Under the pieces are notes generated by a model. It searched no databases, was not told the DNA's origin, and saw nothing but the letters and a program-made list of their open reading frames with translations. Below are positions 28,337-37,220 of a stretch of DNA of 64,000 nt, piece after piece. The stretch's first letter is position 1. Every line of letters starts with the position of its first letter. Source of the stretch: Nocardiopsis sp. CNR-923 (GTDB lineage Bacteria > Actinomycetota > Actinomycetes > Streptosporangiales > Streptosporangiaceae); NCBI RefSeq assembly GCF_001942255.1, contig NZ_MKKC01000067.1, forward strand, positions 1-64,000, read 5' to 3'. A program made the translations under genes and the position numbers.

Positions 28337-29005
28337 TCAGGCCGCCCTGCCGCCGCCCGTGGGACCCTCGCCGTTCTCGCGCTCGGCCTCGGCCTTGCGC
28401 TTCTTCTCCTCCTCGCGCTTCTTGCGCTCGGCGATCTTGGCCTGGGTGTCCTCGTTGTAGGCGTCCAGGGCCGCCTCGATGTCGGCGTCCAGGGCGAGCC
28501 CGCCACCCTTGACGTACAGACCCCGGTTGCAGAACCGGCGCAGGTCCTTCTCGCTGTGGGAGACCAGGACCATCGTGCGCTGGTTGGCCAGCATCCGGTC
28601 GATCGCGTCGTAGCACTTGCGCTTGAACGCCTTGTCGCCGACCGCGAGCACCTCGTCGACCAGCATGATCGGGTGCTCCAGCTGGGAGATCAGCGCGAAC
28701 CCGAGCCGGACCTTCATGCCGCTGGAGTAGTGGCGCACCGGGGAGTCGATGAACTTCGACTCGATCTCGGCGAAGTCGACGATCTCCTCGAAGCGCTGAT
28801 CGATCTGCTTCTCGGACATGCCGTGCAGCGAGCCGACCAGGTACACGTTCTCGCGGCCGGTGAGGTTGTCGTTGAAGCCCGCCCGCAGCTCCAGCAGCGG
28901 GGCGACCCTGCCGCGCACGCGGACCTCGCCCTCGTCGGGCATGAGCACGCCCGCGATGAGCTTGAGCAGCGTCGACTTGCCGGTGCCGTTCTTGCCGACG
29001 ATGCC
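28337..29005 (-). pseudogene. Polysaccharide ABC exporter ATPase (Wzt type), N-terminus missing
   Basis: The frame opens directly at Walker A (VGKNGTGKSTLLKLI), followed by the Wzt-type VAPLLELRAGFNDNLTGREN, signature HYSSGMKVRLGFA, Walker B ISQLEHPIMLVDEVLAVGD, and switch LVSHSEKD. About 50-60 residues that should precede Walker A, including the A-loop, and the start codon are absent. Instead the frame is joined to the end of an AtuA-type gene at about 29006. The C-terminus ends in a charged helix (KKREEEKKRKAEAERE). The membrane permease that normally accompanies Wzt is also absent here. Either a deletion or a wrong assembly join; not a lost-base effect. Confidence 0.8.
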
Positions 29006-30368
29006 ACGCAGTCGGAGTGCGGTGAGGCCGCGTGCGGCCTTCGGCGGCGGGACCGGGGCGGTGCCGCCGTCGGGGAGGATGACGGTGTGCTCCACCTCGG
29101 CGGCGGGGACCAGGGCGTGGGTGACGGCGACCCCGTCGGGTCGGGCGTCCCGGGGTGGCGACGACAGATGGAACCCGGCGTAGCTGGCCAGCGCGAGTTC
29201 GACGGCGCGGGCGCGAACGCCCGGCCGACGGTGGCGGGATCGGCGTCGCGGGCCACGACGCGCAGGCGGCCGGTGGCGGCCTCCTGGACGGGGGCGTGCG
29301 GGTCTCGCGCGGGCGTGAACTCGAAGCGCAGGTCCGCGGGCCCGCGGGAGGCGAGGGCGGCGCGCATCTGGCGTTCGGCCACCGCGGCCTTGTCCTCGGC
29401 GTCCAGCCCGGTGATGAGGAACTCGACCTCGCCGCGGAATCCGGTGAGTCCGGTCAGGCCCACCTTGAGGTCGGGAGGGGGCTCCTCCCCGCGTACGCCG
29501 CTGATCCGGACGCGGTCGGGGCCTGCGGGTCGAGGCGGACGGTGTCGAGGCGCGCGGTGACGTCGGGACCGGCGTAGCGGGGACCGGCGATCTCGTAGAC
29601 GAGCTGGGCGGTGACGGTTCCGGTGGTGACGGCCCCGCCGGACTGGGGGTGCTTGGTGATGACGGCGCTGCCGTCGGCGTGGATCTCGGCCAAGGGAAAG
29701 CCGGGGCGGTCGAGGTCGTGGCCGTCGCGGCGGAGGTGGGCGGCGAAGGCGTAGTTGCCGCCGGTGGCCTGGGCGCCGCACTCGATGACGTGTCCGGCGA
29801 CGGTCGCCCCGGCCAGGGCGTCGAGGTCGTCGCCGGTCCAGCCGTGGTGGGCGATGGCGGGGCCGACCGCGAGTGAGGCGTCGGTGACGCGGCCGGTGAC
29901 GACGATGTCGGCTCCCGCGTCCAGGCAGGCGGCGATGCCGAAGGCGCCGAGGTAGGCGTTGGCGGTGAGCGGGCTTCCGAGGCCCAGCTCCTCGGCGCGG
30001 TGGAGGAGGTCGTCGCCGGTGACGACGGCGATGCGCGGCTCCAGTCCGAGCTGGTCGGCGAGTTCGGTGAGCCGGTCGGCGAGACCGCGCGGGTTGAGGC
30101 CGCCGGCGTTGGTCACCACCCGGATCCGGCGCTCCACGACCTGGGACAGGCACGTGCGCATCTGGCTCAGGAAGGTCCTGGCGTAACCGCGGCCGGGGTC
30201 GGCGAGCTGGTCGCGGCCGAGGATCGCCATGGTCAGCTCGGCCAGGTAGTCGCCGGTGAGGACGTCCACGGGCCCTTCTGTGAGCATGTCGCGGACGGCG
30301 GAGAAACGGTCGCCGTAGAAACCTGAGGCGTTCCCGACGCGCAGCGGGGGCGCTGGTGTCGCAGTCAT
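29006..30368 (-). CDS. AtuA/DUF1446 family protein (two frameshifts, fused at its end)
   Basis: About 455 residues of the acyclic-terpene-utilisation AtuA family, named for Pseudomonas citronellol degradation; in actinomycetes it often sits in acyl-CoA degradation loci and its reaction is unclear. Family features: RVGNASGFYGDRFSA at the start, LTGDYLAELTM, VVTNAGGLNPRG, VVTGRVTDASLAVGP and GNYAFAAHL. Bases are missing near 29522 and 29205. The C-terminal part (EVEHTVILPDGGTAPVPPP) is as expected, but no stop follows; the frame passes into the ABC ATPase. ATG 30368 is chosen by similarity; its ribosome site is weak. An inverted repeat lies 28-53 bases upstream. Confidence 0.72.
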
Positions 30369-30395
30369 GGATCGAGAGTGACACCGGACACACAA

Positions 30396-30421
30396 AAAAA
30401 CAAGCACGAATGATTGTTTTT
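30396..30421. promoter_or_regulatory. Inverted repeat in the divergent AtuA promoter
   Basis: AAAAACAA (30396-30403) and TTGTTTTT (30414-30421) are perfectly complementary across a 10-base centre. It lies 28-53 bases from the AtuA-type start and 100 bases before the divergent membrane gene. The AT-rich arms are striking here; a TetR-type operator is a fair guess, a bidirectional terminator less likely because no gene ends there. Confidence 0.55.
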
Positions 30422-30520
30422 CTGTGGATCATCCCGTTGCGCACCGGATGGCCGGTAGTGGCCACAGAGTGTGCCTTACGGGGCCTCCGAGGAGGCGGAG
30501 CCGCACGGTAGTTTGTCGCG

Positions 30521-31063
30521 GTGAGCACCTCCCACGATGACAACAAGCCCGGTGCGGACGGCGCCGACGAGTCCGCGGACACCGTCGTCGACACTGCCGA
30601 CACGACGGGCGGAGCCGCGGCGAAGGTCGAGGACGCGAGCGAGATCTTCCTCAGGGGAACGCCCGTACCGCCGTCCTCCGCCCTGGGCGGCGTCTTCTCC
30701 GCCGAGACCTTCGCGGTGGCGGGCCTGCTCCTCCTCGCCCCCGTCGTCGTCGACTCGCGGCTCTTCGAACTCTTCGGATGGTTCGTGCTGTCCGGGGCGA
30801 CCGCGGTTCCGGCCGGGTACGCGCCCGCGGGCGGCGCCGACGTCGCCGTCGCGGGCGGGCTCAGCGCCCTGGCCGTCCTGGCAGGCGCCGTGTCGTTGTT
30901 CCGCAGCGGCGCGCACACGCGGGCCTCCGCGCGCTGGGTGTCCGCGGCGACGGTCCTCGTCGGCGCCCTGTTCCTCCTGATCGCGGTCGTCACCTACGCG
31001 TGGCTGCCCGCGCAGGGAGCCGAACTCGGCTGGTTCGGCTACCAGCCCTACAGCGGCGGCTGA
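30521..31063 (+). CDS. Three-helix membrane protein, unknown function
   Basis: A 180-residue protein. The first 55 residues are acidic and disordered (DGADESADTVVDTADT). Hydrophobic segments: about 60-82 (TFAVAGLLLLAPVVVD), 83-100, 108-125 (VAVAGGLSALAVLAGAVSLF) and 138-162 (VSAATVLVGALFLLIAVV). The end, LGWFGYQPYSGG, is aromatic. GTG 30521 has no strong ribosome site. It is divergent from the AtuA-type gene. No family recognised. Confidence 0.7.
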   Translation: MSTSHDDNKPGADGADESADTVVDTADTTGGAAAKVEDASEIFLRGTPVPPSSALGGVFSAETFAVAGLLLLAPVVVDSRLFELFGWFVLSGATAVPAGYAPAGGADVAVAGGLSALAVLAGAVSLFRSGAHTRASARWVSAATVLVGALFLLIAVVTYAWLPAQGAELGWFGYQPYSGG

Positions 31064-31195
31064 CCCGGACCTACCAGGTGCGGGCGGCGTGCGGCACCTC
31101 GCGCGCGTCCATGTACACGGGGGTTCGGTAGCGGCGCCGCCCGCGTCGCGGTAGGTCCATCGGACACACCGGGAAGGCTCGACGCAAGCGCCCGA

Positions 31196-31309
31196 TCAGC
31201 CGGTGCGGCGCGCCCGGAGCAGAGGCAGCCCGGCCAGGGCCGCGCCGACCAGCCCCACCGCGATGTGGCCGCCGACGGTCGCGCCGACCAGTCCCGTCGC
31301 CGCGGCCAT
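31196..31309 (-). CDS. Small hydrophobic protein (37 residues)
   Basis: ATG 31309, seven bases after GGGAGAG, opens a 37-residue frame, mostly one hydrophobic helix (VGGHIAVGLVGAALAGLPLL) ending in RARRTG. The Gly/Ala spacing and basic tail fit a single-pass small membrane protein. It lies in a 438-base gap (31064-31501) that otherwise shows no gene. Confidence 0.35.
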   Translation of the reverse strand: MAAATGLVGATVGGHIAVGLVGAALAGLPLLRARRTG

Positions 31310-31501
31310 GACGGCTCTCCCGAGCGCGGCTCCTCGTGCTCGCCCACGAGTCAGGTCCGGTGGTCCCGCACACCTCCTGACCGGGCACCGAACGATTCCG
31401 AGCGATAGAGTTCGATGGCCGTGTCGATCCGCGCCGTCCGGGTTCGACCTGGGGATGAGAGGGTTCCGCTGAGGAGCCCGGTCCTTCGAGGGAGTACAGA
31501 G

Positions 31502-31921
31502 ATGAAGTACATGCTGATCATGCGCGCGACCGACGAGGCCATGGGCCAGATGGGGGACTCCGACTTCGCCGAGACGCTGGCCAAGGTCGGCGCGTTCAAC
31601 GACGAGTTGGTCCGCGCCGGCGTCCTGCTCGCCGCCGAGGGCCTCGCCGACCCCGCCGAGGGCGTGGTGGTCGACACTTCCGTGGAGCCGCCCGTGGTCA
31701 CCGACGGCCCGTACGGGGAGACCAAGGAACTCTTCGGCGGATTCTACATCCTCAACGTGGCGTCCAAGGAGGAGGCCGTCGAGTGGGCCAAGCGCATCCC
31801 GGTCTCCGGCCCCGGCCTCAAGACCGAGATCCGTCGGGTCACCACGATCGACGAGTTCCCGCAGGACAACGAGTGGATCCAGAAGGAGCGGGCGTGGCGC
31901 GAGGCCACCGGCCAGCTCTGA
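31502..31921 (+). CDS. DGPF/YCII-domain protein
   Basis: A 139-residue dimeric alpha-beta barrel protein of the YCII/DGPF group. MKYMLIMRATDE opens the domain; the name-giving motif appears as TDGPYGETKELFGGFYIL near residue 60-77. ATG 31502 follows GAGGGAG. It is followed 19 bases later by an ECF sigma factor, the constant arrangement of the ECF42 group, where DGPF proteins are the usual targets or partners. The enzymatic role of these proteins is not known. Confidence 0.9.
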   Translation: MKYMLIMRATDEAMGQMGDSDFAETLAKVGAFNDELVRAGVLLAAEGLADPAEGVVVDTSVEPPVVTDGPYGETKELFGGFYILNVASKEEAVEWAKRIPVSGPGLKTEIRRVTTIDEFPQDNEWIQKERAWREATGQL

Positions 31922-31940
31922 CCAGACGAACGGACCAGTG

Positions 31941-33227
31941 ATGACCGACCCCACAGGCCGTGAGGCCGTCTCCGCCGTCTGGCGGATCGAGTCCGCCAGG
32001 ATCGTCGGCGCCCTCACGCGCTATACCGGGGACTTCGCGCTGGCCGAGGACCTGGCCCAGGAAGCCCTGGCCGAAGCGCTGGTGACCTGGCCGCGCGAGG
32101 GCGTGCCCCGCAACCCCGCGGGGTGGCTGCTGACCGTCGGCAGGCGGCGCGCGATCGACGGGTTCCGTCGGCGCGCCGCCCGCGACGAGCGCTACGCCGC
32201 CCTCGCCCGGGACCTGGCAGAGGGCGGCATCGCCTCGGGCGACACGACCGTTTCACCGGGTGGAGGAGACCGGGACATGCTGTGGGATCCGGACCAGATC
32301 GACGACGACGTGCTCGCGCTGATGTTCGTGGCCTGCCACCCCGTCCTGTCGCGGGAGGCGCGCGTGGCGCTCACACTGCGGGTGGTCGGCGGTCTGACCA
32401 GCGACCAGATCGCCAGGGCGTTCCTACAGCCGACCGCGACCGTGCAGGCGCGGATCACACGGGCGAAGAAGACCCTCGGGGCGGCGCGGGTGCCGTTCGG
32501 TCTCCCCCCGGCGAACGAACGCGCCGAACGGCTCGGATCCGTGCTCAACGTGGTCTACGTGATCTTCACCGAAGGGTCCTCGGTGAGCTCCGGCGACGAG
32601 CTGATCCGGTTCGACGTCGCCTCCGAGGCCCTGCGCCTGGCGCGGGTGCTGGCCCGGCTGGTCCCGGACGAGCCGGAGGCGCACGGTCTGCTGGCCCTGC
32701 TGGAGCTGACCGCGGCGCGCTTCCCCGCGCGCACCGACGCGGACGGGCGGCCGGTGCTGCTGGAGGACCAGGACCGGCGCCGGTGGGACCGCGACGCGAT
32801 CCGGCGGGGACGCGCCGCCCTGGCGCACGCGGAAGGGTGCGGGCGGGGTCTGGGCGCCTACGGCCTGCAGGCGGCGATCGCCGAGTGCCACGCGGTCGCC
32901 CCCTCGGTCGGGGAGACGGACTGGGAGCGGATCGTGGTCGTCTACGAGGCGCTCGGGAGGGTCGCGCCGTCGCCGGTGGTCGACCTCAACCGCGCGGTGG
33001 CGGTGTCCATGGCCCGGGGGCCGGCCGAGGCGCTGGAGATCGTGGACCGGCTGGCGCGGGACGGGGCGCTGGCGAGGACGCACCTGCTGCCGACCGTGCG
33101 CGGGGAGCTGCTCACCCGCCTGGGACGTTCCGAGGAGGCCCGCACCGAACTGGAGCGCGCGGTGACACTGTGCGGCAACGCGCGTGAGCGCGGCGTGCTG
33201 GAGCGCAAGCTCGCAGACCTGGCCTGA
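31941..33227 (+). CDS. ECF42-type sigma factor with TPR-like C-terminus
   Basis: A 428-residue ECF sigma factor. The sigma2 region includes ALTRYTGDFALAEDLAQEALA and GWLLTVGRRRAIDGFRRR; sigma4 includes ALTLRVVGGLTSDQIARAFL and TVQARITRAKK. A long C-terminal extension of about 240 residues has helical repeats (ARVLARLVPDEPEAHGLLAL, AIRRGRAALAHAE, NRAVAVSMARGPAEALEIV) as in ECF42, where it modulates activity and no anti-sigma factor is used. ATG 31941 is preferred over the adjacent GTG 31938. It is cotranscribed with the DGPF protein gene. Confidence 0.92.
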   Translation: MTDPTGREAVSAVWRIESARIVGALTRYTGDFALAEDLAQEALAEALVTWPREGVPRNPAGWLLTVGRRRAIDGFRRRAARDERYAALARDLAEGGIASGDTTVSPGGGDRDMLWDPDQIDDDVLALMFVACHPVLSREARVALTLRVVGGLTSDQIARAFLQPTATVQARITRAKKTLGAARVPFGLPPANERAERLGSVLNVVYVIFTEGSSVSSGDELIRFDVASEALRLARVLARLVPDEPEAHGLLALLELTAARFPARTDADGRPVLLEDQDRRRWDRDAIRRGRAALAHAEGCGRGLGAYGLQAAIAECHAVAPSVGETDWERIVVVYEALGRVAPSPVVDLNRAVAVSMARGPAEALEIVDRLARDGALARTHLLPTVRGELLTRLGRSEEARTELERAVTLCGNARERGVLERKLADLA

Positions 33228-33344
33228 TTCCGAGTCTGCGTCACCGGGTCCGGCGGTGTTCGACGTGCCGCGATCGGGGGGCGCGTCCGTACCGGCGGCG
33301 GGCCCTGGAGGAGCCCCGTTCTCCGCACGGATCCCGGCCCACGG

Positions 33345-34595
33345 TCAGCCCGTGCGGCCACCGCGCCGCGCGAGCAGGGCGAGCACCCCGGCGGCCGCCG
33401 CCGTCACCGCGCCCAGCACCCACCACCCCGGCGTTCCCTGGGAGAGCACCAACGGCAGGACCAGCGCCGACCCCAGGATGCGGGCCAGGGCTCCGGCCAT
33501 GCCGAACACCGCCTGGTACTGCGTCTGGAGGTCGGCGGGGGCGCGGCGCAGGGCCAGGTGCCATGCGGACGGGCCCGCGGCCACCTCGCCCAGGGTGAGC
33601 AGGACGATGCCCACCAGCACCACGGCCGCCGCCCCGAACGGGCCGCCCAGCGGAGCCGCCCCGAACAGGCCGCATGCCAGGAGCAGGGCGGCGCCCGCGA
33701 CCACGGCGGAACGGGCGGCCCCGCGGTCGGTGCGCACCCGCGCCGCCCACGGAGTCTGCAGGACCAGGACCACCACGGTGTTGAGCCCCAGTGCCACCGC
33801 GCAGACCCACATCGGCGCCTCCGTCCGGGTGCTCACCCACACCGGGAGGATCAACGACAGGACCGGCATGTACAGCTGGAGGAGCGCCGTCGCGGCGGTG
33901 ACCGTGACCAGCCGCCGGTCCCGCAAAGCGCCCGTGCCCGCGCGGAACCGCCCCCCGCCCGTGCGGGGAGCGGGACGCCCGTCCGCCGCCCTCGGCAGGC
34001 CGTGCAGCAGCGCGGCGCACACCAGGGCCACGACCGCACCGCACGCGTAGACCGACAGGAACGCGGACCGGCTGTCGACCGCCAGCACCACGGCCCCGAC
34101 CACGGTGCCCGCGCCCAGCCCCGCGTTGAGCAGCGAATGCATGTGGGCGCGCGCCCGCACCCGCCGCTCCGGGCCGACATAGGAGGCCACCAACGCGTGT
34201 CGTACCGCCCCCGCACCGGCCTGGGCCACCACGAACACGACCGCGCCGACCGCGTAGGTCCACAGGTCGTCCGCCACCAGGTACACGGTGAGGGCGGCGC
34301 CGATGAGGAGGCTGTGGGCCACGGCGGCCCTGCGCCGACCGGCCCTGTCCGCCACCGCGCCCAGGAACGGGGCCGTCACCAGGGCGCACCCGGCGGCCAG
34401 CGCCAGGACCAGACCGATCGAGGCGGCGGGCAGCCCGACCCGGGTGCTGAAGTACAGGACCACCGTGGCCAGGACGGCCCCGTCCGTGACGGCGCTGATC
34501 AGCTGGACCGCGTACACGCGCCGCACGGGCGCGGGAAGGGGCTCGGGGGTCGGTCGGCGCGCGGCGGACGCGGCGGACGGGGTCGGGATCGCCAT
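33345..34595 (-). CDS. Major facilitator superfamily exporter
   Basis: A 416-residue protein with 12 predicted membrane helices. The helix 2-3 loop motif appears as GAVADRAGRRRAAVAHS near residue 75, the mid-protein linker is basic (LPRAADGRPAPRTGGGRFR), and the second half repeats the pattern (QTPWAARVRTDRGAARSAVV). This is the usual layout of drug or metabolite exporters; the substrate is unknown. ATG 34595 lies 46 bases from the divergent MocR start, so the MocR protein probably controls it. No strong ribosome site is seen, which suggests a leaderless message. Confidence 0.9.
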   Translation of the reverse strand: MAIPTPSAASAARRPTPEPLPAPVRRVYAVQLISAVTDGAVLATVVLYFSTRVGLPAASIGLVLALAAGCALVTAPFLGAVADRAGRRRAAVAHSLLIGAALTVYLVADDLWTYAVGAVVFVVAQAGAGAVRHALVASYVGPERRVRARAHMHSLLNAGLGAGTVVGAVVLAVDSRSAFLSVYACGAVVALVCAALLHGLPRAADGRPAPRTGGGRFRAGTGALRDRRLVTVTAATALLQLYMPVLSLILPVWVSTRTEAPMWVCAVALGLNTVVVLVLQTPWAARVRTDRGAARSAVVAGAALLLACGLFGAAPLGGPFGAAAVVLVGIVLLTLGEVAAGPSAWHLALRRAPADLQTQYQAVFGMAGALARILGSALVLPLVLSQGTPGWWVLGAVTAAAAGVLALLARRGGRTG

Positions 34596-34627
34596 GCGTC
34601 GAACGTAGGGGATGATCGGTCCTGGGC

Positions 34628-34633
34628 TACAGT
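34628..34633 (+). promoter_or_regulatory. -10 box for leaderless MocR gene
   Basis: TACAGT ends 8 bases before ATG 34642, the spacing of actinomycete leaderless transcripts. The divergent MFS start is at 34595, so both promoters overlap within 46 bases and share any operator. Confidence 0.5.
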
Positions 34634-34641
34634 CCATTTCC

Positions 34642-36066
34642 ATGGGCGGAAGATGGGCCATTGCGGGTATCGACCTGCACGTCGACGTGGCGGGGACGCG
34701 GGTTTCGCGCTCCCTGGAGGAGGCCCTGCGCGCCGCCGTCGTCGACGGCAGGCTCGCGGTCGGCACCCGGCTGCCCTCCTCCCGGACGCTCGCCGCCGAC
34801 CTCGGGATCTCCCGCAACAGTGTGGCCCAGGCCTACGAACAGCTGACCGCCGAGGGGTGGCTCGACGCGCGGGTCGGCGCGGGGACCTGGGTGCGAGAAC
34901 GGGCGGCGCCTCCCACCGGTCGCGTACCGGCCCCGGCCGCGACCCGGCCGGACCTGGACCTGCGCGCGGGCGTCCCCGACGCCTCCGCCTTCCCACGGCA
35001 GGCGTGGGCGGCCGCGGCGCGGCGGGTCCTCGCGCGCGCCTCGGTCGACGCCCTCGGCTACACCGACCCGCGCGGTGTTCCGGCCCTGCGGCAACACATG
35101 GCCGCCTACCTCGCTCGGGCCCGAGGCGTGCGCGCCTCGGCCGCGGACGTGTTCGTGGGGCACGGGTTCGGGGACCTGCTCGCCCTGGTGTGCAGGGCCC
35201 TTCGGGCACGGGGCGCGCGACTGGTCGCCGTCGAGGAGTACGGGCACGAGCTGCACCGGCGGATCGTCCGCGCCCACGGGCTGCAGACCGTCACGCTCGC
35301 GATCGACGACGACGGCGCCGACGTCTCCCGGCTGGAGGAGGCCGGCGCCGACGCGGTCCTGCTCACCCCCGCGCACCAGTTCCCCACGGGGGTGCCGCTG
35401 TCGGCCGAGCGCCGTGTGCGGCTGGTGCGGTGGGCTGAGCGCGCGGACGCGATCGTCGTGGAGGACGACTACGACGGCGAGTTCCGGTTCGACCGCCGGG
35501 CGGTGGGGGCGCTCCAGGCCCTGGCTCCCGAGCGCGTGCTCTACGCCGGGACCGCCAGCAAGGCGCTCGCCCCCGCCGTCGGGCTGGCGTGGGCGGTGGC
35601 GCCCCCGTCACTGGTGCCCGCGCTGGTGGAGGCCCGCGAGACGACGGGCGGCGGCCAGGACGCGGTCAACCAGCTCACGCTCGCGGAGTTCGTGGGCGGT
35701 CACGACTACGACCGGCACGTGCGCCGCCTGCGGCACCTGTACCGGTCGCGCCGGGAGGCGGTGGAGGCCGCGGTCGCGGACCGGCTTCCCCGCTGCCGGG
35801 TCACGGGGCTGCCCGCGGGACTGCACTGCCTGGTCGAGCTGCCCGGCGGCGTGCGGGAGGGGGACGTCGTGGTTGAGGCCGCCCGGCGCGGCCTGGCACT
35901 GGAGGGGCTGGGCGCGTTCGCCGAGGGCACCGTCGCGCCGGAGACGTCCTCGGCGCGACGGCCCCCGAGCGTGGTCGTCGGTTACGGGGCTCCGCGCCCC
36001 CACCGCTTCGGGGAGGCGTTGGCGGCGTTGGTGGCATCCGTCGACGCCGCTTCTGGTCGGCGGTGA
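34642..36066 (+). CDS. MocR/PdxR-type GntR regulator with aminotransferase domain
   Basis: A 474-residue regulator. The N-terminal GntR winged helix spans residues about 15-80 (EEALRAAVVDGRLAVGTRLP, then LAADLGISRNSVAQAYEQL). The rest is a class I aminotransferase fold: EDDYDGEFRFD and the PLP-lysine region YAGTASKALAPAVGLAWAV, so PLP or its Schiff base is the likely signal. ATG 34642 appears leaderless; an upstream ATG 34612 is possible but overlaps the MFS promoter. It is divergent from the exporter, the typical target arrangement for this group. Confidence 0.92.
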   Translation: MGGRWAIAGIDLHVDVAGTRVSRSLEEALRAAVVDGRLAVGTRLPSSRTLAADLGISRNSVAQAYEQLTAEGWLDARVGAGTWVRERAAPPTGRVPAPAATRPDLDLRAGVPDASAFPRQAWAAAARRVLARASVDALGYTDPRGVPALRQHMAAYLARARGVRASAADVFVGHGFGDLLALVCRALRARGARLVAVEEYGHELHRRIVRAHGLQTVTLAIDDDGADVSRLEEAGADAVLLTPAHQFPTGVPLSAERRVRLVRWAERADAIVVEDDYDGEFRFDRRAVGALQALAPERVLYAGTASKALAPAVGLAWAVAPPSLVPALVEARETTGGGQDAVNQLTLAEFVGGHDYDRHVRRLRHLYRSRREAVEAAVADRLPRCRVTGLPAGLHCLVELPGGVREGDVVVEAARRGLALEGLGAFAEGTVAPETSSARRPPSVVVGYGAPRPHRFGEALAALVASVDAASGRR

Positions 36067-36109
36067 CGCGCGCGGGCGGAGGGGCGGCGTCGGCCAACCC
36101 TCGGTCTCG

Positions 36110-36301
36110 CTATGTGGCGGCGTCGAGGAAGGCCCGCCACTCGTCGGCACCGAAGGACAGCGCTCCGAGTTCGCGATGCTTCGAGTCCCGGACCGCGGCC
36201 CCGGTCGGCCAGTCGGCCACCTCCACACAGGCGGCCTCGCTCTGGGAGTAGCTGGACGTGCGGAAGTCGGCTTCTACGAACAGCGGGCGATTCTCGTTCA
36301 C
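36110..36301 (-). CDS. DUF397 protein
   Basis: A 63-residue protein of the DUF397 family: FRTSSYSQSEAACVEVADW, then AVRDSKHRELGALSFGADEW and RAFLDAAT. These occur only next to XRE regulators of the DUF5753 type in actinomycetes, and are thought to act as their partner or modulator. GTG 36301 follows AAGGACTGACGAA and begins 4 bases after the regulator's stop. An upstream ATG at 36331 overlaps the regulator and is less likely. Confidence 0.9.
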   Translation of the reverse strand: MNENRPLFVEADFRTSSYSQSEAACVEVADWPTGAAVRDSKHRELGALSFGADEWRAFLDAAT

Positions 36302-36305
36302 TTCG

Positions 36306-37160
36306 TCAGTCCTTGTCTTGAACGTGGTCACTGGCGACTCGCTCTAACAACGTCAAGGTGGGTTCGCCGTCGTCGAGCGCGGCGGCGCGAAGCCGGTTGA
36401 AGACATCCGCGTAGTGTTCGACGTTCTCCGTGCTGGACATGAACATGTGTGAGGACGGCCCCTGAAGGTAGACCGTCAGCAGCCCGTGGTGTTCGACCCT
36501 CAGGATGGAGAATGAGGCCAACGTCAGGGCCGCGTGTGCACCGGCGCTGTGGGAGAGCGCCTGGAGCGTCACGGTCGGCCGGTGGGCGAGCTCGATGAGA
36601 TGGTCGAGCTGATCGGCCATGAGGCTCGCGCTACCGATGCGCTGCCGCAGCGCGGCCTCAGCCACGATGATCCACACGTTCGGGGGCGTAGCGCGGTTGA
36701 GTACCTCCTGACGTGTGAGACGAACCTGAATCTCCCGGTCCAGGTCGCTGTCGGGTCGCATGGTCGCCTCGATGACCGCGCGGGCGTAGTCCTCCGTCTG
36801 GGCCAGTCCCGGAATCAGCTGTGACTGGTACATCTCGATCGACGTCGCCTGTGCCTCGATGTTGGCGTAGGACCGGTAGCTGCGCTCCAGGTCGTAGGGT
36901 TGCCATCGGTCCGGTTCGCGAGCCCGCGTGCGCAGCGCCAGCAACCGGTCCAGCTCCTCGGGTGCCTCGTAGATGGTGAGAAGGCGTTCGATGGCTGCCG
37001 CCCCGGGCACGGCCCCACCGTCTCCTGGCGTCTCCCAACGCGCAAGGCTGCTGGCCGCCGTACGCATGGCCCGCACCACGTCCCCGAACTTGCGCTCTCC
37101 GCGCAGCCTCCGCAGCTCCTGTGCCAGCTGCCACTGGGCCAGCGTAGGGTTGTCCGTCAT
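36306..37160 (-). CDS. XRE-family regulator with DUF5753 C-terminus
   Basis: A 284-residue protein. The N-terminal helix-turn-helix is short and weak (ELRRLRGERKFGDVVRAMRT), then ASSLARWET. The long C-terminal DUF5753 part carries SIEMYQSQLIPGLAQTEDYA, RLTRQEVLNRATPPNVWIIV, EAALRQRIGSASLM and the late FSILRV. ATG 37160 follows CGAGGA. The gene pairs with the DUF397 gene, the developmental-type BldB/WhiJ-like set-up of actinomycetes. Direct repeats 40-60 bases upstream of the start are likely its operator. Confidence 0.92.
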   Translation of the reverse strand: MTDNPTLAQWQLAQELRRLRGERKFGDVVRAMRTAASSLARWETPGDGGAVPGAAAIERLLTIYEAPEELDRLLALRTRAREPDRWQPYDLERSYRSYANIEAQATSIEMYQSQLIPGLAQTEDYARAVIEATMRPDSDLDREIQVRLTRQEVLNRATPPNVWIIVAEAALRQRIGSASLMADQLDHLIELAHRPTVTLQALSHSAGAHAALTLASFSILRVEHHGLLTVYLQGPSSHMFMSSTENVEHYADVFNRLRAAALDDGEPTLTLLERVASDHVQDKD

Positions 37161-37200
37161 TCCTCGATCATGCCCTTCTCCACAAGGTGGGGCAAAGTTC

Positions 37201-37220
37201 GCTACTTTCGAAAGCTACTT
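37201..37220. promoter_or_regulatory. Direct-repeat operator upstream of the XRE gene
   Basis: GCTACTT occurs at 37201-37207 and 37214-37220, 13 bases apart, and the centre (37205-37214) is the palindrome CTTTCGAAAG. It lies 41-60 bases before the regulator's ATG. This combination of a direct repeat and a central palindrome is a likely autoregulatory site. Confidence 0.6.
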
